Below, piece by piece: positions 48,560 through 60,034 of a stretch of DNA of 64,000 nucleotides. The notes under the pieces are model-generated. The model did not search any database, was not told the origin of the DNA, and saw only the letters and a program-made list of their open reading frames with translations. Position 1 is the stretch's first letter. Each line of letters begins with the position of its first letter. Source of the DNA: Hedera helix (lineage: Eukaryota; Streptophyta; Magnoliopsida; Apiales; Araliaceae). The translations under genes were made by a program, and so were the position numbers. Location of the stretch: positions 44,687,055 through 44,751,054 of the forward strand of contig OX359280.1 in the NCBI GenBank assembly GCA_947179155.2, read 5' to 3'.

Positions 48560-50690
48560 AATATAGAAATTAATTATAAATTTGTCATCATCCACTATTA
48601 ATAATAGCATCTATTAGTAATAGTGGCGAATGACGGGTCATTTTTTATTTATTTAATTTTTTGAATCGTTTTTGCCTACAATAAACTATAAAAAATTTAT
48701 TTGTCCTAATATTAATTATAGCAAATATTTGTTCTAATAATTGCTATATGTATATATGGGGAGTGATAGGGTTAAGTTATACGATATTTTTATTCCCTAA
48801 TACTTAGTTTTTATATTTATTGTATGCTTAAATGTTTAATTATTTAGCTTATTTTGGTTTTATAGGATTTTAGTTAATTTATGTTAATTTAGATACTTTT
48901 ATAGTATTTTTATATTTCTTTTTATTTATGTGTTTTTATTTATTTTTAGTGTTTTAGGTGTTTTATTAATCATTATGTGTTTTTATTATTTTTATTATTT
49001 TTATATTATTTTTATTTATTTTTAATTACTTTATATTTATTTTTGTAGGAAAATCAAAGTTTGGGGGCAAAATTGCAAAATCAGCAAAGACCGGTGGCAT
49101 TTCAGTAATTACCGAAAAAGTTGCGACCGCGCACTGCGCGGATGTGGATGAAACAGCAGCAAGGAAATAAACGACGCCGTTTTGGTCGAGAAAAGCGGCC
49201 GCGCGATAAGCGGACAAACAGCAGAAACACGGAGGATTAAAACGACGCCGTTTATCCAATTGAAAGCTCGCGCGCAATGCGCGGCAGTGATGCTGACGTC
49301 ACACGCGCGTTACAGGCGTGTTGACCGGTCAAATTTGGCTTATGACGCGTTTGGCTTGCACTGAAAAGCTGCAGAACGGGATTATTTCGCGAATTTGCTA
49401 CTTTTTAATTCCAAATTGGATTTTAATTCTCACTAGGGTTAGAATAATAATAATTTTTTTTTCTTTTATTTTTATTTGTATTTTAAATCCTATTAGGGTT
49501 TGGAAAGAGTAATTCCAGCTAGGTTTAGGAAGATTTTGGAGCCTATAAATAGAGGGCTTGACACACATTGAAAAAGACAACTCTCATTAGAATAAAAATT
49601 CCCTCTTCTATTATTTAGTATTCTCTACAATTATGAGTAGCTAAATTCTTTTTCTTGGTTTAAGTGATTGAAGCCATCAAGATTTATACACTGTGAGATC
49701 TAATTTATTTTAATTGTTCAATTTATATTTTGATTATTGAATATTCTTCTATGCTTAATTTTATGATTAGTTTGTTTAATTACTAGGAGCGCTACTAGTT
49801 TATTATTCATGTTAATCTACTGCTATTTTTGAAGCAACTAAGTTTAATAATTGTTTTGCAGATCAAAAGATTATTTTATCTTAGGAAGAATATTCATCTA
49901 AATTAAATGCAAACACGTGGCTTGTGTTGTTTAGTTTAACGATCTCTCTAATTCTTTATGCTGCTATTAAATTAAATCTTTAGCACGTGCCGGGGGTTGT
50001 TTAATAGTAAGGGTATTTAGACCACGTGACTCTACTTATCTAAAATTAAGGAGAGAGGAGAAAAATTATTTCACCTGCGAGTAGTTCTTTCTACGGTGAA
50101 TCTTCAAAATATTAATTGATTTATTTTTGCATCAGTGATCAGTTGTAAATTCTTGATGGTGGATGTTGACTTAAACCAAGGTTTTTTATTTTTATTTATT
50201 TCTTGCATAATTATTTTAATTAGTTTTATTTAAATTATTTCTTTAATTACAAAACCTCCCAATTTTAGTTTATAAAAACATAAAATTAAATTAATCATTC
50301 TCTGTGGGATCGACTCTTACTTGTACTACTACATATTTATTTTTCCAAAGTAAGATTTTATTTTTGGGTGCTTGCGACATCACACCAAATTTTGTGGGGA
50401 GTGATCCATAGCAAATAGTTGTTATGGATCCTTATAGGGCATACACCATTCATATCATTCAAAACAAAAGTAAACGGTCAGGATTAGAAACTGAAAATAG
50501 ACGTCTGCTACTAATAGTAGCGGACATTTAAAAAAAAATTAAATCATCTGCTAATAATAGTAGCGGACGCGCTTTTATGATTTAGTTTAGGGTTTGGCTT
50601 TAAAATGAACGTCCATTACTATTACTAACGGATTGTTTAAACATTCGCTACTACTAGTAGCGGACCTAAATTTTCAATTTATAATCATAA
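48560..50690. repeat. repeat with GCTACTA-TAGTAGCGG palindromes, split by an LTR-like insert
   Basis: Several short palindromic motifs of the type CGCTACTACTAGTAGCGGAC occur at about 50,507, 50,550, 50,611 and 50,650, with related ones at about 48,585-48,625. Matching segments 'ta(t)agcaaatatttgttcta' (about 48,718) and 'catagcaaatagttgttatgg' (about 50,407) lie on both sides of the LTR-like sequence. This suggests one older element, possibly with CACTA-like subterminal repeats, that was interrupted. True ends are not identified. Confidence 0.35.
48764..50396 (+). mobile_element. LTR-like sequence (solo LTR or remnant of a Ty3/Gypsy-type element)
   Basis: The segment starts TGATAGGGTTAAG. 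It has a GC-rich block with repeated GCGCG motifs (about 49,115-49,325), a TATA-box-like 'tataaatagaggg' (49,544), a CT/A-rich putative leader, 'ctctgtgggatcgactctt' near 50,300, and 'caccaaattttg' close to the right end. These resemble the LTR end and PBS-proximal region of plant Athila/Tat-type retrotransposons. No gag or pol frame is present. Both borders carry the direct repeat GGGGAGTGAT (48,758-48,767 and 50,396-50,405), longer than a normal 5-bp target duplication. Confidence 0.5.
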
Positions 50691-50799
50691 CCGTTTATTA
50701 TTATTTTGAAGGGTATGAATAATGCTTATTACATATATAAGCATGAAAAATGTAGAAATTGGATTGGAGCAGCTGCACAACCCTAATGAGCACATTGAT

Positions 50800-51310
50800 A
50801 TTTATTAGGGGTTTGCAAAGAACCGAATTGCTCTCAAAATTGCACAAAAAATGGCATAAATCGCATCAATTAAAATCGCACCAACAGTTTCAGCGTATGT
50901 GGCGGTTTTAGGTTGATTGAAAAACTGTAAATGCGATTTGAGTTTGATTTCTGAGTAAAACCGCACCGCACTATACAATGTCAAAATAGAACATATCAAG
51001 AAACATTGTTATAATGTACAAATATTTAGAATTATCCCAAATTGTAATTATTCCTGTTTAAAATTTTCATATGTAAAGTGATAACTTTATTTATGTTTTC
51101 AGGTTCTATTTTACTTTTATTTTAAACAAACAATATAAATAAAATTGTGTGTAATTGTGTGTTATCAAAGTGATATTTAATATTATGTGATACTAAATTA
51201 TTAATTTAAATAGCCTAAAATTTAATTATTTAAATTAATTTTGAAACTAAAACCGTACCAAATAAAATCGTAGCGCACTAATCACAAACGATTTTATGTA
51301 TAATTTTAAA
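50800..51310. repeat. degenerate repeat with 'aggggtttgcaaagaaccg' start
   Basis: The left part begins 'attaggggtttgcaaag', similar in style to the hAT-type MITE at 40,762. It carries scattered 'aaccgca', 'tcgcat' and 'gcgattt' motifs in both orientations, ending about 51,300 with 'aaaatcgtagcgcacta'. A matching right terminus is not visible, so it is probably an eroded hAT-like element. Confidence 0.35.
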
Positions 51311-51617
51311 TTTATTAAATTACATATAAACAATTTCACGTGCTATTTGAGTTTTAAACCATATTATACTAAACCCTAAATACTATGGAGACATCTTACC
51401 AGACATGGACACAGCTAATAATATTTGCTATGATTCGTAACTACAAACTTGTAAATTTAAAAGAGAAGAGTCCCATCTTTTTATCTTATACGCACGCATA
51501 TCACATGCAAATTATTGAATTCCCCAAAGGCCAAAGCACCATTCTTCCAAATCATAAAATTATTATTCTTCACTTTGACCTTAGCATTTCTTAATTAATT
51601 AAACACTACTACTGTTA

Positions 51618-51856
51618 GGTGCTGTTTGTTTGTGTCTTAATGGCTCTTAATGGACAACCTCTTAATCGCTAAGAGGAACAAAGTTGTTTGTTTTTTTTTT
51701 TGTTACATCTGAATGCCTCTAAATGGTTGAGATACAAAATCAAATATAAATCATTAAGAGGAGCATCTTAATGAACTTGGACAAAAATATCCTCTTCAAT
51801 ATTAACAAATTCCTTTTATATCCAACACTCAATATTATTATTATTATTATAATAAT

Positions 51857-51890
<34 letters not shown>

Positions 51891-52255
51891 ATAATAATTA
51901 TTATTATTATTATGATTATTATTATTATAATTATTATTATCATAATTTTTATTATAATTATAATAATAATAATAATAATTATTATTATTATTATTAGTAC
52001 TATTTTTAATATAATTATTATTATTTTTATAATAATAATAATAATTATTATTATAATTAATATTATTATTACTATAATTATTATTATTAATTATAATTAT
52101 TATTAGTATAATTATTATTGTAATATTATTACTATAATTATTATTATTAATTATAATTATTATTAGTATAATTATTATTGTAATAATTATTATTTTTATT
52201 ATTATTAATATTATAATAATAATAATAATTATTATTAGTATTATTATTAGCATTA

Positions 52256-52305
<50 letters not shown>

Positions 52306-52344
52306 ATTATGATTATTATTATTATTATTATTATTATAATTATG

Positions 52345-52375
<31 letters not shown>

Positions 52376-53006
52376 GTAGTAGTAGTAGTAGTAGTAGTAG
52401 TACTATTTTTAATATAATAATTATTATTTTTATAATAATAATTATTATTATAATTAATATTATTATTACTATAATTATTATTATTAATTATAATTATTAT
52501 TAGTATAATTATTATTATAATAATAATTATTTTTATTAATATTAATATTATAATTATTAATAATAATAATAATTATAGTAATAATAATTATTATTAATAA
52601 TAATTATAATTATTATAATTAATATTATTATTACTATAATTATTATTATTAATTATAATTATTATTAGTATAATTATTATTATTATAATTATTATTATTA
52701 TTAGTATAATTATTATTATTATAATTATTATTATTTTTATTAATATTAATATTATAATAATAATTATTATTATTATAATAATTATGATTATGATTATTAT
52801 TATTATTATAATTATTATTATCATAATTTTTATTATAATAATTATTATTATTAGTATTATTATTAGCACTATCATTAATATTATAATTATTATTTTTATA
52901 ATAATAATAATAATTATTATTTTTATAATAATTATTATTATTATAATTAATATTATTATTATTATTATTATAATTATTATTAATAATTATAATTATTATT
53001 AGTATA

Positions 53007-53048
<42 letters not shown>

Positions 53049-53220
53049 ATGTTCAACTGTTCATAGGGTTAAAATGGTAAAATACTGTTATTCAGACATC
53101 TGAAAAAATTGATTATCAAACAACATTTTTTCATTCAGATACAATTCTATTCAGATGCTCTATATTATTCAGATGTCTAAATTATTCAGATCTTAATACA
53201 GAATTTTATCAAACAGCACC
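51618..53220. mobile_element. Tourist-like element expanded by a large ATT/TTA microsatellite
   Basis: The ends GGTGCTGTTTGTTTGTG and, inverted, GGTGCTGTTTGATAAAA are terminal repeats flanked by TTA on both sides (51,615-51,617 and 53,221-53,223), the PIF/Harbinger target duplication. Just inside are 'cttaatg' and 'tctgaat(a/g)' blocks that resemble the 214-bp MITE at 8,507. More than 1.2 kb of the interior (51,829-53,050) is nearly pure A/T triplet repeat. There is no transposase. Confidence 0.7.
51829..53050. repeat. 1.2-kb compound ATT/TTA trinucleotide microsatellite
   Basis: Runs of ATT, TTA and AAT in mixed orientation almost without G or C, apart from a short AGT run (about 52,375-52,402). 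Duplicated sub-blocks of 60-130 bp (for example 'tataattaatattattatta' and 'aattattattagtataatta') are visible, showing growth by unequal exchange as well as slippage. Isoleucine- and asparagine-rich frames here are not genes. Confidence 0.9.
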
Positions 53221-53223
53221 TTA

Positions 53224-53601
53224 GTGTCTCTTTAATTCCACTCAACAAATGCTCTACATGAATACACCGTTTATCTTCCCCACACCGACACAAATATTAT
53301 ACTGTACATTATTCAAGCATAAAAATTCTAAACAATTGCATAATAAATAAATATTTTTTTCACGGACAAAAACCATGACCATGCTATCTCTGTATGTTAT
53401 CTCCAACACCCTTCTTTTCCCTCGCTATCCACAGTTAGATATCTCGTGACAGACGCACGTGGAAGAAGTGTATATTCTCTGTACAAAATGAAAGTCTTAT
53501 TTAACAAATTTTATTTGTATAATTTAATACTAAAAATTTTATTGGAAAAAAATATGTGTATTGCTGTATCCTAAAGAAGTTGCCTCGAATAAACCCCGAA
53601 G

Positions 53602-53640
<39 letters not shown>

Positions 53641-53951
53641 TTTTTCTTATAGTAAATGTTGAATGCAATTTTGTACAAAAATATTTTGCTTTTAAGGACA
53701 TGTCCAATTTTTTTTTTTTTTATAGTTTATTAGTTGAACTTTTGGTGTGAGGCATTATTTATTATGCTCAAAGATGTACAACATCATGCCTGTCTTTTCT
53801 TGTGAACAGCTACAAGAACCTCCTCGTTCTTCATTCCCTTCCTCGTTATTTCTCCTTATCCTTCTTCGTGTAGAGAAAAGAAAAGAAAAGAAAAGAAAAC
53901 CATTCTCTCTCTTTAATTCCCTCCAGGAACAGCACAAACAAAAACAGAGTG
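53224..53951. promoter_or_regulatory. intergenic and 5' leader of the DUF688-type gene
   Basis: AT-rich with a TA microsatellite and T-run at 53,604-53,644. The last 150 bases, with an AAAAG run (53,876-53,900) and CT-rich patches, are the likely 5' leader of the gene that starts at 53,952. Core promoter elements cannot be assigned securely. Confidence 0.35.
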
Positions 53952-56900
53952 ATGGGATCCGAAGCAAGTTCCACACCCAAGCTTCCCCTGTTCACAGTCC
54001 CAGCCATGCTGTCACCCGAGCCTTCAGGCATGCTAACTCCCCCGCTCCAAACCTCAGCTTCGGTTCCATTCCACTGGGAAGAAGAGCCAGGCAAGCCCCG
54101 ACCCTGCACAGCTCTCATTGCTCTGCCCATCCCCACCAACAAGTGCTTAGAGCTTCAGCTTCCTCCGAGGCTGCAGCAAATGGACTACTCCAAGATAATT
54201 ACCAAAGCACCCTCCCCCACCACTGTCTTTGATGGTCCTTATGTGGGCAAGGCCGTATTTTCCCCTTCATCTTCTTCTTCCAGATTCAGTAGCAAGCACC
54301 AAGATTCTTTTGATAGTAGGTGTTCAGAGAGATTCCAAATTGGGGCAGTGCTTCTTGAAAAGAGATCATCAGGCCGAAAGGGAAGTGGGCTTTTTGGTTC
54401 TTGGGCTCAAAGGCCGAAAAAGCCCCTTAAACTTGAGGGCAGTGGAAAGGAAGCTGGTGAGAGCAGTTTTGTCATTTCACCCTACTCCATGGATACGGCA
54501 GCTTCTTGTGAGGATGAGAGTGATCATAGTAGTAGAAAGCTGAAGATGGCCAAAATTAGGAGGAATGGAAGTTTTCTTAGCATCTCCCATGCCAGGTCTA
54601 ACTTTGGGGTAAGTCATTCTTAATTTTAATTACATGAATATTCAATCCTTGATATTTGGGTGCTTATAAATTGTTATAAGAAAGAGGAGTACTCTATCAT
54701 CAAACAATAATAATGGATATTAAGTCAACAGTTGTGTTTCGTGGAGACGATCAAAATGTAGTCTGAATGTGCATACATATATATATATATACATATAAAA
54801 CGTAGGTTTTCCAAAAATAATTTTCTTTCTTTTTAGAAGTTTTGGAGTGTGAATCTGCTGCTGATATTATACATACATAGATAGCAGCATAATGTGAATT
54901 ACTACGTTGCAGAGAGATTAATTATTGAATGGTTTAGCCAAAAGCCTTCGTCATGATATGATACAGGGCTGTTGAAAATTGAAGCCCGACTGACGTGTGG
55001 GCTCGGCATGATTTAAAGATATACTACCAAAAGTCTTGACATCAACCTATGATAAACCACCTATCAAATTAGATGATGATATGATCACCACAGCCTCCTT
55101 TGCATAGCAGCAAAATTATTCTCCCTCCCCGTTGTTATAATGAAATCTTATAGTACGTACTCAAAAAAAAGTCCATGGTTGTTGATAACTTGGCTTCTGA
55201 AGCTATAAGCTGAGAAAATAAATGTATTAACAGTAGGTTAGGATGATGCTGCTCATTGTCATGCTCTAGCCATTTCCTTCCTTTTAAGGTTATTTTCATA
55301 ATATTATTGCAGTCTCCATTTCACAAAAATAGTTTTGTATGTAAAAAGAATTTTGTTCTAAATAAAAGTTTCATGGTCTTTTATTTTAATGTTTTCAGAT
55401 TTATTATGACATCACTGCTAAATTAAGCATTCTATAAATTTCGACATAAAATTGGAACAAAAATATATGATGGGTCAAGAGTAAAAAAAGTTACTTCAAG
55501 TTGGCTCTATCATAGACTTGATTAAAAGATAGTAACGAAGTTTGAAGTTTTTGCCATGGTTTTTCTTATTTTGTTATGTACTTACCCTGTCGTACTTTAA
55601 TTGTCTTAATTGATTTTTTTATGGTTAAATTGACCAATTTTAAGATTAATAATTGAACAAACATATATTAAAATTTTCAAATCAATTAAGTTGACTTTGA
55701 TAGTATATTCAATGTACTTTCTTATAATAATAATAATAATAATAATAATTTTCTGCCTATATTTAATAAACTTAAGAATAAATTTTTATTATAAATATTA
55801 TCAATTTGACCATAAAAAATTAATTAAGACAAATAAAACTGGATGGAGGGAGTACTGCAGACGGACTTGGAAGTTAGAAAGAAACCATCACTTTTGATTA
55901 TATACAAACCAGTCTCTTAAGTGAAATGATACCGACCTTTCCCCAGTCTTCACACAATTATATCACATTAATATTATCCTAATGAGTTATTGAATAATAT
56001 TGACCGAGTAAGCAAAGAATGTGTAGCCTTTAGGAATGTAAAATATTCATTAGATGACAATAGCACCACCTGTCTAATTTGTTCTAAAAAAACTGAGGAA
56101 GTTTAAGTGCAATTTACTCTTTTCATTTTTTGGGACTTTCTTAGTCTTTCCTAACAAAGACATCAGCAGCAACCGTTGAGCGATTAGTAACTTCGTCAAA
56201 GTCTTCACTTAAGGTTATTTTTTCTTTTTTAGTTTGTAGTGCTTAAGGATTAGTTTGCAATTCTCTACATATTCTATATGCTCGAGCTTTGTGTATTGGA
56301 TACGGATGCTTTAGAGTTGTCTTTACATCCTTTGTTATTGATGATATAATTATTTGAGTCGTGCTACATATACATATGACGACAAATTTGTGTAATGTCG
56401 ACGGACGTGAATACACGAGACACAAAGCAAAGGAATTAAAAAAGGATCCACACATCATGTTAGTTGCAATTCAACATTGTCATTATATTTATCGACATAT
56501 ATATCATTTTTCTAATTTTTTATGTGCAATTAAATGTGAATTCAGTGCTTAATACCTCCAATTATAGGTGACTGAAAAGGAAGTTTGAACGTAAACAATC
56601 AAAGACGGTCCAGTTCTGTCTCCTTAGCTTTAGCAGTCACTGTTTTAGCTGGATTATCTCAACTTATTGCTGGAGGAGGCATTAGAGCCAATTTTTTATT
56701 TTTTTTTAATGTAAAAACTACTATTTTAACAATATACTGCTACTATCCAGTGTAGTGTTTCTCTTATTTTTCTAACAAGTTTTGGATCCATGCCCAGCTG
56801 TTAAGGTTTTTAAAGAAACGAAAATGGGCCTCGTATTCTTTTCCTTTAAATGTGTGTTGGTTAAGTATTTCATACTCTTTTCATTAGTTCATCTTACAGG

Positions 56901-56953
56901 CAACAATGTTGGAGGGGCTTAAACAACTGGTTCCATGGAAGAAAAGAAAATGA
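53952..56953 (+). CDS. DUF688-type plant protein of unknown function (two exons)
   Basis: Exon 1 is 53952-54608 and exon 2 is 56900-56953, joined in phase 0 (GGG|gtaagt ... ttacag|GCA), giving 236 residues. Residues 38-50, VPFHWEEEPGKPR, form the conserved motif of the plant DUF688 family. The rest is Pro/Ser-rich and probably disordered, with a Lys-rich stretch (SGRKGSGLFGSW, RPKKPLKL) and an acidic SCEDESDHSS patch. The last exon supplies MLEGLKQLVPWKKRK, matching the short basic C-terminal tail usual in this family and supporting the splice. The function of the family is not established. The 2.3-kb intron is long for the gene. The start is the first ATG in frame, after a leader with AAAAG repeats. 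It lies between the ARF and the small complex I-like gene and is probably intact. Confidence 0.8.
54609..56899 (+). other. long intron of the DUF688-type gene
   Basis: A GT-AG intron of 2.3 kb with TA (about 54,776-54,790) and AAT (55,725-55,749) microsatellites. No nested gene or clear transposon end is recognised. Short open frames (for example near 55.7 and 56.4 kb) have no recognisable features. Confidence 0.6.
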
Positions 56954-57505
56954 AGAAACAAGTGCTCATCAATTAAAGTCTACCATGGATTGATCTCGAG
57001 TGTTGAATTAAGAACCTGCAAGTGTGCGTATGTAACTTCTCCGCCTGCATGCCTCAGTAATTGGTTCTACTTGTATAAATATTGTTTGCTCTCGTATTCC
57101 TGTGCATGACGTTATTATTATACAAGAGGTAGTTCGGTTGGTGAATTTGTATTCCATTATTGGATTGGAAGCACAGGGATATTAGTAAATCTGCAAACTA
57201 ACAGTTCATGATTTTTTTAAGCAAGTGAAAAAAGTTGACTGATGACCACTGAACCTGCAGAGGAGTCTATATGAACCGCATGATTTCTAATTTAATTTCT
57301 TTTTAGAAAAAAATCATGGTGAAGTAGCTCGAAAAACCATCCATTTCTGAATAAAGATCGTAAGATGTTTGGTATACAGTACTAAGTTTACCACAAATGA
57401 ATAAACTCCAAACCTTATTCTCAACTCAAACTGGTGTGCAAAAGTAAAATGGATAGGAAGAGAAACAGATTACATAATGACTGGTAATAACATCAATCTT
57501 TCATA

Positions 57506-60034
57506 TTACCCCTGCTTTTTACCAGTCATACCTGCAACCACCTGTGAACATACAAACACATGCTCAGTTTTAGAAAATAAAGGAATCTATAAGGTGAAAA
57601 CAAAAAGGTAAAGCAGCAATACAATTTTTCTTTATCTAAATAGTAGCTTTCAGGATATTGAACAAGCTGCCACCTATTGGAATCAATTTGATGACCTTAT
57701 AAATGAAAGAGGTGAAAAAACATTAGGATTGTAATATTGCCGCATCAGCACTAGCTATTACAGATACCAAAAAGTGGGCGTAACTATGATTGGATGTCAC
57801 TCAAATCAGATTAAAGGCCAACCAACCACCATGAGATCTAATGAGCATTGGAGAAAATGAGAGGGTGCAAACTGGATATTTACCAACAGATATACCAATT
57901 AGACAGTTGGGCCAAATTGTAATTACTGAATACGAACATTAATAAGTGATTAAAATACGCACTCATGTCCGATCAAAGACTTCAACTGCACTTCCACTAC
58001 TTTATTTTTCATTTTTTTTTGAGGTGGGGAGAGGGGAGATATAACTCTACCTCAAACGTGAGCATTCAGTGGAATAAAGAAACAAGTAAATTTATTCTCG
58101 AACTTCTACTGTCTGCTAGTAAAAGACATCATTCACATAACAAGCACCAGTATTTGGACACTCCAGATATATAACAAAGGCAAACTGATTTGAAGAAAAT
58201 ATCCACACAGCAGTACATATGTTATGGAGGGCATTCATAATATGGATTTAAAAATACACGTTCCAAGTTTAATACTCACATCACTTAAGGCAGGTTGAGG
58301 TACTTGCTTGGATGATTCAAAGGAATCTAGTAAAGGCCTCACTACAGCTGGAAGGAAGAGGCCTGAAAATCACAAGACAAAAATCAGAAAGATAATAAAG
58401 TTCTCCTAAGAGCTGGAGCAAACAATTGTGTTCAATATAAGTTCATTTTTCCATTTGAATTGTTGTTTGATGATTAAGCATTAATGGCAGCAAAAGAATT
58501 GATAGTTGAGCAAAATAAAATCTTTAAGAAGATACGGAAAAATATTTGCTCCTAAGCTGTACAAATACAACCAACAACGCTCCATTTGGTAGCTGAGAGG
58601 ATAAAGAAAAACATATGCTACAAATATTTCTGCTGAGAAATCTTAGGTACAGGACTAGAATTTTTTCTTCATTTCGAATTATTACATCTGATAATTAAAG
58701 TACACAAAAAACAGCTAAAAAATCGAAATTAATCTACATAGTGAAGGAACCAGATTTTACGGCACTAGAAGTACACACAGAAGTTTCAAATTTACAAATT
58801 ATATTAGATAACCTGAAATCAAAGGTGGATATGCCACATTTTTACATAATCATCATGGTTCCGTCTGGATAGTTATTCACAATCCTCAAACAAAAAAAGT
58901 CCCAAGACAAAATCTCGAGGTTAGAAGGGTATGATCTCAAGTTCAAAAAGCTTTATATCATTAAGTTAAATTGAGCAACCTTCACACATGCTAACCTTCA
59001 TGATCAGTCCAATCTTCCACCAATTCTTCTTGATTAATAAATTCTGTAAGGATCTATATTCCTACCTAAGGTCTTCTTGCTTTACTGACTTGAACAGAGA
59101 TGACTTTAAAGTTCAAAGTGAAAATTTAAGATAAGTGTAAATTACTAAATTTAACTTAATTAATGACAAAGATCGAAACTTTATTAACCATAATGCAATT
59201 TGTTATACTGATTTTGAAAGTGGACTCTCAAATCGAGTCTCCAGCAATCTCAACAACATTGACTCTCATTTCGGGATGGAGGGAGTATATAAACTGTGTA
59301 TACATGATAAAACAACTTGCTTTTGACTAAGTTCTTCGAACATAACTTCAAGCAAGATGATCTCAAAGTCAAGTTTTACGAGATGTGTGAAATTTACTTC
59401 ATTACTGACCAAGACTGAAACTTTTTTAATCATAATGCAATTTGGTATTCTGAATATGATCGCCGACTCTCAAATCAAGTTTCCAGACAAACTAATAACA
59501 TGATCCTCATTTTGGGATATGGAGGGAGTACAAACTGTCTACACATGATAAAAAATAATTTTTTTTTTTTAACAAAGTTCATTGAACTTACAAATCCAAT
59601 GTCCGTCAATTAAATCAAATTATATTTATGCTTCACATTAGTTGATCCGACTTCTACTAGAAAAACAATAATGAACAAATAAAGATTAATTTTACTATTT
59701 TTTGATAAGTCATCAAAAAGATGAACGCTTATTCAAAATTTCTTACATCAAATCATCTGCAGATTGAGATGTCAAATAGCTCATCAACATTTCTCACACC
59801 AAATCATCTTCAGATTGAGATGCCAAAAATCTATCGGAACAACATATTGGACTATAAATAGCGTATCAATTGATTGTAGCTGTTGATTCATGTATAGAAT
59901 GGTAAGTCAAAGAAAGGGAATTAGGGTTCCGGGAGAGAGGATGAAAGAAACATACCGACGCCAGCAATTAGACAAGAGGCAGCCACCACAGGCTCTTGAG
60001 CCACGAAAATCCTCAACTTTTCCATCACCGCCAT
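57506..60034 (-). CDS. 65-residue complex I-type membrane protein (NDUA3/B9-like)
   Basis: Three exons on the minus strand: 60034-59956, 58362-58280 and 57541-57506. All have GT-AG borders, and the phases join to 65 residues. The protein begins MAVMEKLRIFVAQEPVVAAS. It has one hydrophobic helix (about 16-40, VVAASCLIAGVGLFLPAVV) followed by RPLLDSFESSKQVPQPALSD and the tail VVAGMTGKKQG. It closely resembles, from memory, Arabidopsis At2g46540, a small single-span inner-membrane protein found with mitochondrial complex I (probably the NDUFA3/B9 equivalent; earlier called fibre protein Fb11). It would act as an accessory subunit in the membrane arm. A second in-frame ATG at codon 4 is an alternative start. 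Introns of 1.6 kb and 0.74 kb dwarf the coding sequence. The downstream neighbour in both species is the Rav1/DMX gene. Confidence 0.85.
59150..59560. repeat. tandem duplication of about 240 bp in intron 1 of the B9-like gene
   Basis: The segment with 'cataatgcaatttgttat', 'gactctcaaatcgagtctcc' and 'atggagggagtatataaactg' (about 59,190-59,300) recurs about 240 bases later with 'cataatgcaatttggtat', 'gactctcaaatcaagtttcc' and 'atggagggagtacaaactg'. Each copy ends in a GGAGGGAGTA block like a Stowaway terminus, so a MITE-derived unit may have been duplicated. Confidence 0.6.

Noticed and set aside
51740..53056. Several isoleucine- or asparagine-rich open frames of 60-147 codons on both strands
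   Set aside because: They are direct translations of the ATT/TTA microsatellite and have no non-repetitive coding sequence.
53747..54232. A 161-codon plus-strand frame overlapping the DUF688-type gene
   Set aside because: It is out of frame with the conserved HWEEEPGKPR motif and runs through the leader; a shadow of the real gene.
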